Shown here one piece after another: positions 27,904 to 37,018 of a stretch of 64,000 bases of DNA. This DNA is from Cesiribacter sp. SM1 (GTDB lineage Bacteria > Bacteroidota > Bacteroidia > Cytophagales > Cyclobacteriaceae). Within the stretch, counting starts at the first letter, position 1. Each line of letters starts with the position of its first letter. Under the pieces are notes generated by a model. The model made no database searches. It was given only the letters and a program-made list of their open reading frames with translations, and was not told the origin of the DNA. The stretch is from NCBI RefSeq assembly GCF_020178975.1, contig NZ_JAHXBU010000046.1, positions 124,001 through 188,000 on the forward strand, in the 5' to 3' direction. Position numbers and translations under genes: made by a program.

Positions 27904-28258
27904 GTTTTAAAATTGAAATTTGATAATATGTATGCTGCGCAAAGGTCAACGGTAATCAGTTAACCCTGCTACCTCCCTCATAGTTATGAAATAAATGTGG
28001 AGCACTGCTGAAGAAGATACATACAGGCAAAAAGAATCCTGCTGTTTGTACTCCGGGTTTGATAAAATACAGGAAAAATTTAAAACCCGGTACCGGGGAA
28101 TGACAGCCGAGGTTTTTCTGCCCACAACCAAACTACTTTAACAATAGGTTTATCAAAAGAATATTGAATGTTATATTTGATTCTGATTCCCTGCCAGTTC
28201 AGGACCATGAATTTCTATTTTTTTTAACCAAAACAACATTTGCTTACCTTTTTACCCG
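27904..28258. other. divergent intergenic region
   Basis: This 355-bp region lies between the SLC12-like gene (minus) and the PorT-like gene (plus). It holds a plus-strand promoter candidate at 28149-28179 (listed separately). No coding frame or RNA gene is seen. Confidence 0.5.
28149..28179 (+). promoter_or_regulatory. promoter candidate for the PorT-like gene
   Basis: TTTA (28149-28152), 19 nt, then TATATTTG (28172-28179) match the Bacteroidota promoter pattern TTTG-N17-23-TAnnTTTG with one mismatch in the -33 box. The start codon of the PorT-like gene is 80 bp downstream. Confidence 0.4.
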
Positions 28259-29533
28259 ATGGAGAACCAGTATTCAACCAAACTACCTGCATTTGTACAA
28301 AACCTGATGATAGCCAGCGGCCTGCCTACCCTGGTATCACTACTCTTGATTCTTGGCCTGCAATCCTCCGCCTTTGGACAGCAGGTAAAAAACAGGCAGT
28401 CATATATTATTACCGTAAGTAGAGATACAATTTATGGCACCATCAAACCACTTGCCGGGGATGGTGGCAAACAGATTTCCTTCAGAGCTGCTAATGGAAA
28501 TCAGTATACAAACTACAGTCCTGCAGCCCTACAGGCATTTGTAATTGAAGGCAACACCTACAAAGCGGTAGATGTGCCTGTAGCAGAAAACAAGACAGAA
28601 AGAACTTTCATGTTTAGTCTGGTAGAAGGTAAAATGAGCCTGTACAAACTCATTGACGTCTTTTACATCAAAACACCTGGAGATACCCTGATAAAACTTG
28701 AAAAAAGGGATGTGCGGGCTACAATCAATGACAATAGTAATGGCCGGCAAGTGATGGATATTGAAAGAGGCAACTACATCAGAGAAGACAAAAAATATAT
28801 AGGCACATTACTGTTCCTGATGTCGGATTGCGAGCAGATTGCTTCTGATATCAGCAGAACAGACTTTACAGCCAAAGCGCTAAGCAAACTGGTGCAGCAA
28901 TATAATTTATGCATATCTCCGGCAGAAAGCGTAAACTCGGCTAAAAACCCTTACCAGCTAACTACCCGATTTGGTGTAAGAGCTGGAGTTGTCAGCAGTA
29001 CGTTCAAATATGCAGCACCAGGATATAGTTTACAGAGACCTGTCTATTTTGATTTCAATCCTGAAACAAATTTTACAGCAGGCATTTTTCTGGAGATGAG
29101 TCACCGGAATCGGGTTTCGATTCAACCAGAAATAAGTATCACAAAAAAAGGTGGAAGCGGAATAGCACCATTCAACCACAGCATCAACTCACTGGCGGAG
29201 TTTTCATTCACCTATTTGCAAGTACCCATATCTGTTTATTATAACCTTACTAAAACCCGCATCAGACCATTTATTTCTGCTGGAGGCGTGTACAGCAGGC
29301 TATTGAATTACCATGCACAGGTTAAAGCAACAGACTATAACAGATGGAGAGATGTATCTATGCAAAAGTATGGCCTGGGTGTACGAGCCGGGGCAGGATT
29401 AAGCTTTGTATTGACACCACGCAACAGAGTAGGCCTGGAATATACCTGGGAAAACACCCTCACAAATCGTTCAGAGTCAATCTTCAACATGACCCAGATA
29501 TCTCATGGTATTAGCCTGAAGGCCACTTTCTAA
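28259..29533 (+). CDS. PorT-like outer membrane beta-barrel protein
   Basis: The 424-residue product has a long N-terminal hydrophobic signal (PTLVSLLLILGLQSSAFGQ); the ATG at 28307 would give a shorter signal and is an alternative start. A soluble middle of about 180 residues follows (SYIITVSRDTIYGTI, PLAGDGGKQISFRA), then a barrel domain from about residue 235 (TRFGVRAGVVSSTFKY, FTAGIFLEMSHRNRVSIQPE, GVYSRLLNY, GLEYTWENTL) of the OMP_b-brl_2/PorT type. The last residues ISLKATF end in Phe, an outer membrane signal. Role is unknown. Confidence 0.82.
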   Translation: MENQYSTKLPAFVQNLMIASGLPTLVSLLLILGLQSSAFGQQVKNRQSYIITVSRDTIYGTIKPLAGDGGKQISFRAANGNQYTNYSPAALQAFVIEGNTYKAVDVPVAENKTERTFMFSLVEGKMSLYKLIDVFYIKTPGDTLIKLEKRDVRATINDNSNGRQVMDIERGNYIREDKKYIGTLLFLMSDCEQIASDISRTDFTAKALSKLVQQYNLCISPAESVNSAKNPYQLTTRFGVRAGVVSSTFKYAAPGYSLQRPVYFDFNPETNFTAGIFLEMSHRNRVSIQPEISITKKGGSGIAPFNHSINSLAEFSFTYLQVPISVYYNLTKTRIRPFISAGGVYSRLLNYHAQVKATDYNRWRDVSMQKYGLGVRAGAGLSFVLTPRNRVGLEYTWENTLTNRSESIFNMTQISHGISLKATF

Positions 29534-29554
29534 TCTTACAAGTTCATTGAAAAC

Positions 29555-29594
29555 AAAGCCCTGTTCTATGGCATTTGCTATGGTTCAGGGCTTT
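29555..29594 (-). terminator. hairpin between convergent PorT-like and SLOG genes
   Basis: A perfect 9-bp stem, AAAGCCCTG (29555-29563) with CAGGGCTTT (29586-29594), encloses a 22-nt loop. It lies 22 bp after the PorT-like stop and 3 bp after the SLOG gene's stop. On the minus strand it is followed by GTTTTC, so it may terminate both transcripts. Confidence 0.55.
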
Positions 29595-29597
29595 CAG

Positions 29598-29927
29598 TTA
29601 AAAGTACTTTATTACAACCTTCTTTCCCTTTTGCCGGGCATATTTTAGTAAATCGCCGGTACCGGGACTTTTACCATCCCAAAAGGCTATTACCAGTTGA
29701 GCTGCGCTGATGATGTTGTAGGTACGGGAGGCATTGGAAGTTTCCGGATGCTCTGTATGCGGAATGATCTGCAGGGGAATATTCTTTTCCTCCGAATACT
29801 GCTCTGCCAGTTTATCAGCCCCTGTATCTCCACCAGATACTATTTCTGTAATGTGAATGCACCTCAGGGTACTCTTCAGAAGCTCATAATCTGAAAATGT
29901 TCTCGATCCAATCACTGCTACTTTCAA
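29598..29927 (-). CDS. SLOG/YspA-like (DUF2493) nucleotide-binding protein
   Basis: This 109-residue protein has the SLOG superfamily Rossmann-like pattern: KVAVIGSRTFSDY, then IVSGGDTGADKLAEQY (phosphate-binding GG-x-TGAD) and LVIAFWDGKSPGTGDLLKYA. Such proteins are predicted to bind nucleotides and ligands, and some are linked to nucleotide signalling or conflict systems. No partner gene is nearby. The start is a TTG at 29927, preceded by an unusually good Shine-Dalgarno, AGGAGG, 11 nt upstream, which is rare in this phylum and supports this start. Confidence 0.8.
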   Translation of the reverse strand: MKVAVIGSRTFSDYELLKSTLRCIHITEIVSGGDTGADKLAEQYSEEKNIPLQIIPHTEHPETSNASRTYNIISAAQLVIAFWDGKSPGTGDLLKYARQKGKKVVIKYF

Positions 29928-30629
29928 ATCTTTTCTTTCCTCCTGGTTTACAATGGTTTTATTTGTTTAACGAAACCAAAGCATAAGTGATATAAAAAAA
30001 TCATTTCACCCAACTAAGCTACTTTATTTCAAGAAGCCTTTTCAGGCACTGACTACACAAAGGCACAAATAGCAAACTAATATCGATGGTGCCACATTAA
30101 TACATATGTATATACGACAAGCTTAGGGGAAAAGCAAAAAGAAATAGGCATTATTAACAAAATCAACACAGCAACAATCCCGCTTTATTGATTTTAATAT
30201 ATAAAATAATAAATAAATTATATTTCATAAATAAAGGTGTACTACCAGAGCCTAAGCCTATAAAATCTTCAGCCCCGGGCTCTCATTATTCAAGACAGCC
30301 AAAGACCTGAATCGAGATTACAAAGGCCTCTTTGGGAGGCCTGGCAGGCATACAACACCCCTGGCAAAGTTTATCTGCTGAAGATGGAATCAGCATGATT
30401 GAAAGCGTAGACAACAAATTGCCGGAAGAACTACAGGCAGCGGAAACAGAACTGTAGCATCAGTATCAGCAGACAGAAAAAGCAGACGGAAGCATCCTGC
30501 GGTGCATCCGTGAGCTAGATCGGAGAAGTTTGATGCGATAGTTTATCTATTCTTAGAAAGCAGAAAAAGCAGCCTCTCTCGGGGCTGCTTTTTCGGTTTT
30601 ATGTTTCTTCTTTCTGTATCAGTAAACCA
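29928..30629. other. gene-poor region with a possible coding remnant
   Basis: This is a 702-bp region. From 29960 to 30240 it is very AT-rich and seems non-coding. At about 30316-30530 on the plus strand one frame reads KASLGGLAGIQHPW, later IESVDNKLPEELQAAETEL, a TAG, then HQYQQTEKADGSILRC and a stop; the same frame continues across the first stop, which may be a decayed small gene. No full-length relative is visible. The dnaN terminator ends the region. Confidence 0.35.
30563..30594 (-). terminator. dnaN terminator
   Basis: A perfect 12-bp stem, GAAAAAGCAGCC (30563-30574) with GGCTGCTTTTTC (30583-30594), encloses an 8-nt loop. It lies 36 bp past the dnaN stop on the minus strand and has T-rich flanks on both strands. 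Confidence 0.8.
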
Positions 30630-31754
30630 CTACACGTAATTGTTCAGCATCACCGGCATTACCAGCATCAGGATGTCTTCATTTTCATCCTTATCGCGAG
30701 GGATCAGCAGACCTGCACGGTTTGGTTTGCTAAGGTTCAGCTGCACATCTGTAGAGTCCAGGTTGTTGAGCATCTCGATCAGGAAGCGGGCATTGAAGCC
30801 AATCTCGATATCCTCGCCATCGTGGTCGCAGCTGAGGCGTTCCATGGCTTCGTTAGAGAAATCAAGGTCTTCTGCACTGATCTGCAACTGGTTACCTGTT
30901 ATTTTAAGACGCACCTGATGGGTGGTTTTGTTGGCATAAATGGCAATACGCTTCAGCGAGCTAAGCAGCTCCATGCGGTTAATCACCATTTTGTTGTTAT
31001 TATCTACCGGAATTACGTTCTCGTAATCAGGAAAACGCTCATCAATCAGGCGGCAGATCATCTTTATGTTGTTGAACTTAAAGAAGGCATTAGAGGCATT
31101 AAACTCTATAGTAACAGGGGTAGCGCCAGAGGGCAGCGTTGTGCGCAGCAGGTTCAGGGCCTTCTTCGGGATAATGATGTTGTTGTCCATATCGGCAGCA
31201 ACATCTACCCTGCGGTAACGAATAAGACGGTGACCGTCTGTAGCTACAAAGGTGGCATTGGTATCGCGCAGCTGAATGTAAACACCCGTCATGGCCGGAC
31301 GAAGCTCATCGTTGCTCACTGCAAACAAGGTATTGGCAATGGCATTTTGCAGCGTATCAGCAGGTACATCAACACCATAGGGATCATTTACCTCCGGCGT
31401 GCGGGGAAAGTCTGTTGCATTCTCGCCAGAAAGCTTGTAACGGCCATTGTCGGAGCTGATCTCAATAGTGTAGGTTTCTTCATCTATGCTGAAGGTTACC
31501 GGCTGTTCCGGCAGGTTTTTCAGCGTATCCATCAGGATGCGGGCCGGTACGGCTATGTTACCGCTTTCGCGGGCTTCCACATCCATTTCAGTAATCATGC
31601 TTGTTTGCAGATCGGAAGCTGTTACTTTCAGCGCCCCGTCGTTGATCTCAAATAGAAAATTCTCCAGAATCGGCACTACCGGATTTGAGGTAATTACCCC
31701 GCTGATAGCCGAGAGTTGCTTTAAAAGGGCGGAGGAAGAAACGATAAACTTCAT
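30630..31754 (-). CDS. dnaN: DNA polymerase III beta sliding clamp
   Basis: The 374-residue product matches the beta clamp over its full length: MKFIVSSSALLKQLSAISG at the start, the middle-domain run ATDGHRLIRYR, and the C-terminal LLIPRDKDENEDILMLVMPV. The dimeric ring holds the polymerase on DNA. Here dnaN follows the GldA-GldF-GldG-DUF4340 genes on the same strand with a 143-bp gap; dnaA is not in the window, as in many Bacteroidota genomes where dnaN is separate from dnaA. It is terminated by a strong hairpin. Confidence 0.97.
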   Translation of the reverse strand: MKFIVSSSALLKQLSAISGVITSNPVVPILENFLFEINDGALKVTASDLQTSMITEMDVEARESGNIAVPARILMDTLKNLPEQPVTFSIDEETYTIEISSDNGRYKLSGENATDFPRTPEVNDPYGVDVPADTLQNAIANTLFAVSNDELRPAMTGVYIQLRDTNATFVATDGHRLIRYRRVDVAADMDNNIIIPKKALNLLRTTLPSGATPVTIEFNASNAFFKFNNIKMICRLIDERFPDYENVIPVDNNNKMVINRMELLSSLKRIAIYANKTTHQVRLKITGNQLQISAEDLDFSNEAMERLSCDHDGEDIEIGFNARFLIEMLNNLDSTDVQLNLSKPNRAGLLIPRDKDENEDILMLVMPVMLNNYV

Positions 31755-31833
31755 ATGCAGCGATGAAAAGTCTTGTTGGTTTTTGCGGCCTAAAGTTAAA
31801 AAAAATTACACAAGCACCTAAAGGCAGTTTAAC

Positions 31834-31862
31834 AAGAAAGCGGGTTTTTTCCAAGCTTTCTT
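31834..31862 (-). terminator. weak hairpin after the DUF4340 gene
   Basis: An 8-bp stem, AAGAAAGC (31834-31841) with GCTTTCTT (31855-31862), lies 36 bp after the DUF4340 stop and within the leader of dnaN. The U-tract is short, so partial termination or attenuation between the gld operon and dnaN is possible. Confidence 0.35.
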
Positions 31863-31897
31863 CCAGATCAAACGGTTTAGGAGCTTAAGTACACAAA

Positions 31898-32839
31898 TTA
31901 CTGTTCCAAAAGCAGATCATGCCTGCGAATTAGCATTGCCTGGGCAAGCCTTTCGTCCAGCAGCACGGCCTCTTTTTGCCTGGGCAGATAACCCAACCGC
32001 TGGCGCCTGCCGGGCAGTGGCGGGTAAAGCTGCAGCTCCAGCCCTTCTGAATTTCCAACGGTTTGCATCCTGAAGAGCGCCATCGGCTGTGTTTGCAGCA
32101 GGCTATCATAGGCAGGATCTTCGCCAGGTGTTAAATAGCCCGAGATCTGCAAAGGCTCATAGATCATCATGTACTGAAAGAGCACTGAGCTATCTGGTCG
32201 CAGCAGGTTTTCTACCCCCAGCATATTATTCTGGTAACGAATACTAACATTTTGGGCAGTATCGGCAGGGTACACCACATCCAGCCCCTGGAAGTTCATG
32301 CTGTTGAGGCTGGTAAGCATTTTATTCCGCAAATCGCTCTCCTTCAGGTAAAAGATACCACTGATGTAGCTGGAGTAGCCTGGCAGCTCCATCACATATG
32401 CCTTTTCATCGCGGGCAAAGTATGAAATGCGCTGCCCTTCCGATCCACCCACCATAAAACGTGCAGGACTTGCGCCTCCCTCCAGTTCTACCTCTACTCC
32501 TTCTTCGGTTAACTGCCGGAGAACGGCCTCCTGCTGGCTGCGGGCAACAGGCCTTTTCACCTGCACCTCGTTCAGCACGCTTAGCAGCACATTGATAATG
32601 GCCGGATCGGCCGCATGATTCTCGTTAAGCAACCAGTAACCGTTGCGCTTCTGCATGGTCTGCACCCTGCCATCGGGCTGGCGCAGGGTTATTTTTTCTA
32701 TAGCTGCAGTATCTGCTATGGTAAACAGGTTTCTATCGACCTGCTGATTACCGGCAGGCCCCTTACTGCTGATCATCACAGCAAAAACTGCCGTTAGAAT
32801 AAAGAATATGATCGCTAGTGCCCAGTTCTTTCTAGTCAT
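31898..32839 (-). CDS. DUF4340 protein of the GldA-GldF-GldG operon
   Basis: The 313-residue product has one N-terminal membrane anchor (NWALAIIFFILTAVFAVMISS) and a large periplasmic domain with the DUF4340 pattern (AAIEKITLRQPDGRVQTMQKR, GYWLLNENHAADPAIIN, ISYFARDEKAYVMELPGY). Its start overlaps the gldG stop by 4 bp, so translation is coupled. DUF4340 proteins commonly accompany GldG-like auxiliary ABC proteins. It probably works with the transporter, but its own activity is not known. Confidence 0.85.
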   Translation of the reverse strand: MTRKNWALAIIFFILTAVFAVMISSKGPAGNQQVDRNLFTIADTAAIEKITLRQPDGRVQTMQKRNGYWLLNENHAADPAIINVLLSVLNEVQVKRPVARSQQEAVLRQLTEEGVEVELEGGASPARFMVGGSEGQRISYFARDEKAYVMELPGYSSYISGIFYLKESDLRNKMLTSLNSMNFQGLDVVYPADTAQNVSIRYQNNMLGVENLLRPDSSVLFQYMMIYEPLQISGYLTPGEDPAYDSLLQTQPMALFRMQTVGNSEGLELQLYPPLPGRRQRLGYLPRQKEAVLLDERLAQAMLIRRHDLLLEQ

Positions 32840-34569
32840 GCTTCTGTAGGTTTAGCGAAGCGGGTGTATTTACGTTTGCGCCAGAAATAATGGCCTACGC
32901 CTAAAAGCACCACCAGTAGCACAGGCACCAGCAGGTTAAGGGTTTGCCACCAGCTCTTTTCGGCCTCTACCCGCACAGGATCCAGCGGACGGATGGCTAT
33001 TTCTTTGTTCCTGGCCAGTATGAGCCCGCTTTCGTTGGTAAGGTAAGCCAGGGCATTCTGAATAAATTCACTGTTGGCAAAAATTTGCTGCGTAAAAGGT
33101 GCTGCACCCAGGGGTAACGGCTCGCGGGTGCGGCGGTTTACTTCGTTGATGGGAAAATCGCCATCGCTCACCACCACAATCTTTCCGCCCTGGCTGTCTG
33201 CCACAAATCCCTGTTCATCTACACCTTCGGGCAAAAACCTGTTCTTATAGAGCGAAGTAAACTCACCCTCCAGCAGGTAAGCAACCGGCTGCGGACCGGC
33301 ATTGTAACTCTCCGGGCGCACATCCCGCCTAAGGTCTTCCACACTCACCCGCACCGGTGCATTAAACAAGCGGCTATACTGGGAGGTAAGGATGAGCGGT
33401 GTTTTACGCACACCTTCTGCCTTTACAGTATCCAGGCTACTCACAAAGCGGGCATAGGTAGCATCGAGGTTGCGCACAATGGGGTGAGCAGCATAGTTAT
33501 TCATGACCGGGAAAAACGGCCAGCGCAGCATCCGTACCTGTGGCTGATCACCCATATTACCCACCACAATGGGATAGGCACCTGAGCTTAAATCCTGCAC
33601 CAGGTTCTGGTTCAGGCGCAGCCCCCAGCGGAACAGTAACTCCTCCAGCCCAAGCGGCTGTGGTACTGCAATGGTTCCTCCCTGCCCCAGGCTGTCCATG
33701 TTTACCCGCACGGCATCCAGGAACATGAGCAGGTTGCCGCCACGCATTACGTACTGGTCTAACAGAAAGCGCTGCTGATCGGTAAACTGCTGGGTTGGGT
33801 TAGCTATGACCACGGCAGCAGGCTGCTGCCCGGCAAGTGCTTCGGGGCGCATTCTGCTAATATCGTACTGTTCCTGAAGTGTTTGCATGATGCTGCCCAC
33901 CTGTATGGAATCGGCTTCGCCATTACCAACCAGCCAGCCCACCTGTGGTTTGCCCTGCTGGGTTAGCTCACGAATGGCAGAAGCCAGCTCATACTCTACG
34001 CCTTCCACAGACTGGTTGAGGCGCTCTTCAGGCGTAGCAGTCATGTTCCCTTTAAGGAGCATTACCCCACGCTCCTGCCCGCCATAGCTCACTACCGCGC
34101 CGGGAAACACCAGCTTCTCGGTACGTTTGCCCTCTTCGGTATCGAAAATATTGGTAGGCTGAATGCCTTTGGCTGCCAGGTTGCTGTAAAATTCGTTGCG
34201 GGCATTCTGGCTTACTGCCGTAGATGGATCTATAAAATTGTACTGGATGTTGCCACCGGCATAGGTCCTGAATTCATCCAGGGTTTCACGCACACTGCGC
34301 TGCAGGCGCTTAAAGCCTGCCGGCACATCGCCCTCCAGGTATACATCTACATATACCACATCTTCCAGCTCCTCCAGCACGGCTGTGGTAGCCGGGGTAA
34401 TGGAGTAGCGCTTGTCTTCTGTAAGATCGATGCGGAAGAAGTTATCTGAGGCCCATACATTCAGAATAAGCAACAGCATCAGGCCAATGCCAAACCAAAG
34501 CAGGTCTTCTATTTTCTTTGGTGTTCCGCTATGTTGTGTTTTACGTATCTGCATACCCTTATTTACCAT
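32836..34569 (-). CDS. gldG: gliding-motility-associated ABC transporter auxiliary protein GldG
   Basis: The 577-residue product has an N-terminal membrane helix (LLWFGIGLMLLLILNVWA), an ABC-associated periplasmic domain (IDLTEDKRYSITPATTAVLEE, then VDVYLEGDVPAGFKRLQ) and a C-terminal helix (LNLLVPVLLVVLLGVGHYFWRKR). This matches GldG of the GldA-GldF-GldG transporter needed for gliding in Flavobacterium. The start at ATG 34569 overlaps gldF by 7 bp; ATG 34554 is an alternative. The transporter is also found in non-gliding Bacteroidota, so gliding cannot be proven from these genes. Confidence 0.92.
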   Translation of the reverse strand: MVNKGMQIRKTQHSGTPKKIEDLLWFGIGLMLLLILNVWASDNFFRIDLTEDKRYSITPATTAVLEELEDVVYVDVYLEGDVPAGFKRLQRSVRETLDEFRTYAGGNIQYNFIDPSTAVSQNARNEFYSNLAAKGIQPTNIFDTEEGKRTEKLVFPGAVVSYGGQERGVMLLKGNMTATPEERLNQSVEGVEYELASAIRELTQQGKPQVGWLVGNGEADSIQVGSIMQTLQEQYDISRMRPEALAGQQPAAVVIANPTQQFTDQQRFLLDQYVMRGGNLLMFLDAVRVNMDSLGQGGTIAVPQPLGLEELLFRWGLRLNQNLVQDLSSGAYPIVVGNMGDQPQVRMLRWPFFPVMNNYAAHPIVRNLDATYARFVSSLDTVKAEGVRKTPLILTSQYSRLFNAPVRVSVEDLRRDVRPESYNAGPQPVAYLLEGEFTSLYKNRFLPEGVDEQGFVADSQGGKIVVVSDGDFPINEVNRRTREPLPLGAAPFTQQIFANSEFIQNALAYLTNESGLILARNKEIAIRPLDPVRVEAEKSWWQTLNLLVPVLLVVLLGVGHYFWRKRKYTRFAKPTEA

Positions 34570-35291
34570 TTGCGGCTGCTTAGCACCAGTTTAGTGAGCA
34601 TGAGCATCAGCACAATCACAGTTAGAAAATAAATCACATTGCGTGAATCGATGAGGCCTTTGCTCAGGGCATTATAGTGGTACAGGATACCGAGCTGCTG
34701 CACCACATAACCGCTGCTGCTCAAAACATCAATAGTAGCCAGTGAGCTAAAGCCTGAATAAAGAATAAAGCACAGGAACAGGGCTACCAGGAAGGAAACA
34801 ATCTGGTTTTCTGTAAGCGAAGATGCAAACACACCAATGGCCGCAAAAACAGATCCCAGCAAAAAAAGCCCCAGGTAAGAGCCTGCCACAGCAGCCGTAT
34901 CGATATTACCGGGCGGGTTACCAAGCTCGCTCAAACTGTAATAGTAGAGCAGGGTTGGAATAAGGGCCAGCAACAGCAGAAAAAGGCTGCTGAAGTACTT
35001 GCCCAGAATTACCTGCCAGTCGGTTAACGGGCGGGTGTAGAGCAGCTCCAGCGTGCCCGCTTTTTTCTCCTCGGCAAAGGTACGCATGGTAATAGCCGGC
35101 AGCAGAAACAGGAGCACATAGGGTCCAAAGGAGAAGAGGGTTTCCAGGTCGGCATAGCCCCACTCCAGCACCGATGTTTCGGGAAAAACCCACACCAGCA
35201 GGCCTACCCCAACCAGAAATACGCTTAATACAATATAGGCAATCAGCGAGTTGAGAAAGCTGTTTACCTCTTTCAGAAATACTTGGATCAT
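34563..35291 (-). CDS. gldF: gliding-motility-associated ABC transporter permease GldF
   Basis: The 242-residue product has six hydrophobic segments (SLIAYIVLSVFLVGVGLLVW, YVLLFLLPAITMRTFAEE, FLLLLALIPTLLYYYS, LGLFLLGSVFAAIGVFAS, IVSFLVALFLCFILYSG, VIYFLTVIVLMLMLTKL) and the ABC-2 permease-type loop with EEKKAGTLELLYTRP. It overlaps gldA by 4 bp and gldG by 7 bp, giving a coupled three-gene transporter. Confidence 0.93.
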   Translation of the reverse strand: MIQVFLKEVNSFLNSLIAYIVLSVFLVGVGLLVWVFPETSVLEWGYADLETLFSFGPYVLLFLLPAITMRTFAEEKKAGTLELLYTRPLTDWQVILGKYFSSLFLLLLALIPTLLYYYSLSELGNPPGNIDTAAVAGSYLGLFLLGSVFAAIGVFASSLTENQIVSFLVALFLCFILYSGFSSLATIDVLSSSGYVVQQLGILYHYNALSKGLIDSRNVIYFLTVIVLMLMLTKLVLSSRKW

Positions 35292-36214
35292 GCTACAGGC
35301 TGTTGTTGGGTTAGCTCCCTGAATACTTTCTCGAGCGAGTTCTCCTCCAGGCGCAGTCCCACCAGGGGCAGATCGTTATCCGCTGCCAGGCGAAAGATGC
35401 GGGAGCGCACCCCCAGGTCTTCGGTAGTGTGGAGCAGGTACTGGGCTGCATTGACCTCTTCTACCTTTTTGATGCCATCTATTCTTTCAAAGAGCAGCGG
35501 GTCTACTGCTGCTTCAAACTCTACCCTGATGAGCCTGCCACCAGCAGGCTGCTGCTGCAGCTGACTCACGGGACTATCGGCCACCACCTTGCCCCGGTTA
35601 ATGATTACCACCCGGTGGCACAGGGCCTGTACCTCCTGCATGATATGAGTGCTGAAGATAACGGTTTTGCGGCTGCTGATGCTGCGGATCACGCCCCTGA
35701 TTTCTTCAATCTGGTTAGGGTCAAGCCCAGTGGTGGGCTCATCCAGGATCAGCACCGTAGGGTCATGCACCAGCGCCTGGGCAAGCCCTACCCGTTGCCG
35801 GTATCCTTTACTCAGGGCTTGTATTTTTTTATTCTGCTCACGCTCCAGCCCACAAAGACTCACTACCTCTGCCACCCGCTGTTTCAGCCGCTTTCCCGAA
35901 AGTTTATGCAGAGAACCAATAAAGCGCAGGTACTCATGCACATACATATCCAGGTAAAGTGGGTTGTGCTCAGGCAGGTAACCAATTTGCTGGCGAACCT
36001 TCAGCGGATTTTCCAGAACATCCAGGCCGTTGATGAGCACCGTACCGGAGGTGGGTGGCAGATAGCAGGTGGCTATTTTCATGGTGGTGGACTTACCGGC
36101 TCCGTTTGGCCCCAGGAAACCCAGAATTTCACCCTGTGCTACAGCAAACGATACATCGTTCACTGCCCACTGTTCTCCGTATTGTTTGTATAGATTTTTT
36201 ACTTCCAGCGACAT
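35288..36214 (-). CDS. gldA: gliding-motility-associated ABC transporter ATPase GldA
   Basis: The 308-residue product is an ABC ATPase with Walker [10 protein letters not shown] (35-43), the signature [15 protein letters not shown] and Walker [13 protein letters not shown], followed by the H-loop STHIMQEV and a C-terminal regulatory region of about 90 residues. It is the energising subunit of the GldA-GldF-GldG exporter-like complex. In F. johnsoniae gldA is separate from gldFG; here the three lie in one operon with overlapping ends. A canonical TATCTTTG box lies 19-26 bp upstream of the start codon. Confidence 0.93.
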   Translation of the reverse strand: MSLEVKNLYKQYGEQWAVNDVSFAVAQGEILGFLGPNGAGKSTTMKIATCYLPPTSGTVLINGLDVLENPLKVRQQIGYLPEHNPLYLDMYVHEYLRFIGSLHKLSGKRLKQRVAEVVSLCGLEREQNKKIQALSKGYRQRVGLAQALVHDPTVLILDEPTTGLDPNQIEEIRGVIRSISSRKTVIFSTHIMQEVQALCHRVVIINRGKVVADSPVSQLQQQPAGGRLIRVEFEAAVDPLLFERIDGIKKVEEVNAAQYLLHTTEDLGVRSRIFRLAADNDLPLVGLRLEENSLEKVFRELTQQQPVA

Positions 36215-36232
36215 GCTGTCTTTTTAACGGCG

Positions 36233-36240
36233 CAAAGATA
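36233..36240 (-). promoter_or_regulatory. promoter -7 box upstream of gldA
   Basis: TATCTTTG on the minus strand (plus CAAAGATA) fits TAnnTTTG exactly and ends 19 bp before the gldA ATG. I see no matching -33 TTTG, so it is a partial promoter match. Confidence 0.45.
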
Positions 36241-36249
36241 ATAAAATTA

Positions 36250-36942
36250 TTAGCCTTTGGGCTTTAAGGGTCTCATCTCCACATCTACAATATGAAAATT
36301 CTTATGTGTTTTAATGCAATGCAGAATGGTGTCGGCCACATCCTGCGGGCGCATCATGTGCTCATGGGCTGTTACACTGCCTATCTCATCAAAAAAATGA
36401 GTGTTTGTAGAGCCAGGATAAATACAGGTTACTTTGATACCTTCATTGCGCACCTCTTTATATAATGAATGTGAAATACCCCTTACTGCATGTTTACTTG
36501 CTACATAACCACTCATGCCGGCAATACCGGTTGTGCCGGCAATGCTGCTTAGGTTAATGATGTGGCCTTCTCCCCGCTCCTTCATCAGGGGCAGTACCAG
36601 CCTGGTACAATAAAATATGCCGTTTACATTTACATCTATCATGGTGTGCCACTGTGCCGGGTCCATCTCATCGAGCTTACCCTCGTAACCCAATCCTGCA
36701 TTGTTGGCAAGTACGGCTATATCAGCACCAAAGTGTTCAAGGCTTGCACTAAAAGCCTGCTGTACCGATTCCATATTCCCCACATCGCACTGTTGCCAGA
36801 AAAAATTATCCTGTTTCAGGTCTGGCTCCGATCGGCTCCAGCCGGCCACCTTCATGCCCGCCGCCAGTAACTGACGGCACAGTTCGAGGCCTATTCCTTT
36901 ACTTGCCCCTGTTACTATTGCTACCTTATTCTTTAATTCCAT
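36250..36942 (-). CDS. short-chain dehydrogenase/reductase
   Basis: The 230-residue classical SDR has TGASKGIG at 13-20, NNAG, and the catalytic SS-x12-YxxxK region (INLSSIAGTTG ... SGYVASKHA). The chain ends MRPLKPKG. It may reduce or oxidise a small carbonyl; substrate is not readable. It ends 36 bp before the gldA start, so its transcript may run into the gld operon. Confidence 0.88.
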   Translation of the reverse strand: MELKNKVAIVTGASKGIGLELCRQLLAAGMKVAGWSRSEPDLKQDNFFWQQCDVGNMESVQQAFSASLEHFGADIAVLANNAGLGYEGKLDEMDPAQWHTMIDVNVNGIFYCTRLVLPLMKERGEGHIINLSSIAGTTGIAGMSGYVASKHAVRGISHSLYKEVRNEGIKVTCIYPGSTNTHFFDEIGSVTAHEHMMRPQDVADTILHCIKTHKNFHIVDVEMRPLKPKG

Positions 36943-37018
36943 TTTTTATCTTTTAAAAAAATTGCCTGAATAGTATTTCATACCCAGGCAATACAATTTT
37001 GTTTATGTAAGGCTTAGC

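Noticed and set aside
30822-31655. 277-codon plus-strand open frame
   Set aside because: It lies entirely antisense to dnaN, has no recognisable domain and a composition typical of a shadow frame.
35429-36193. 254-codon plus-strand open frame
   Set aside because: It is antisense to gldA and shows no domain or plausible start context.
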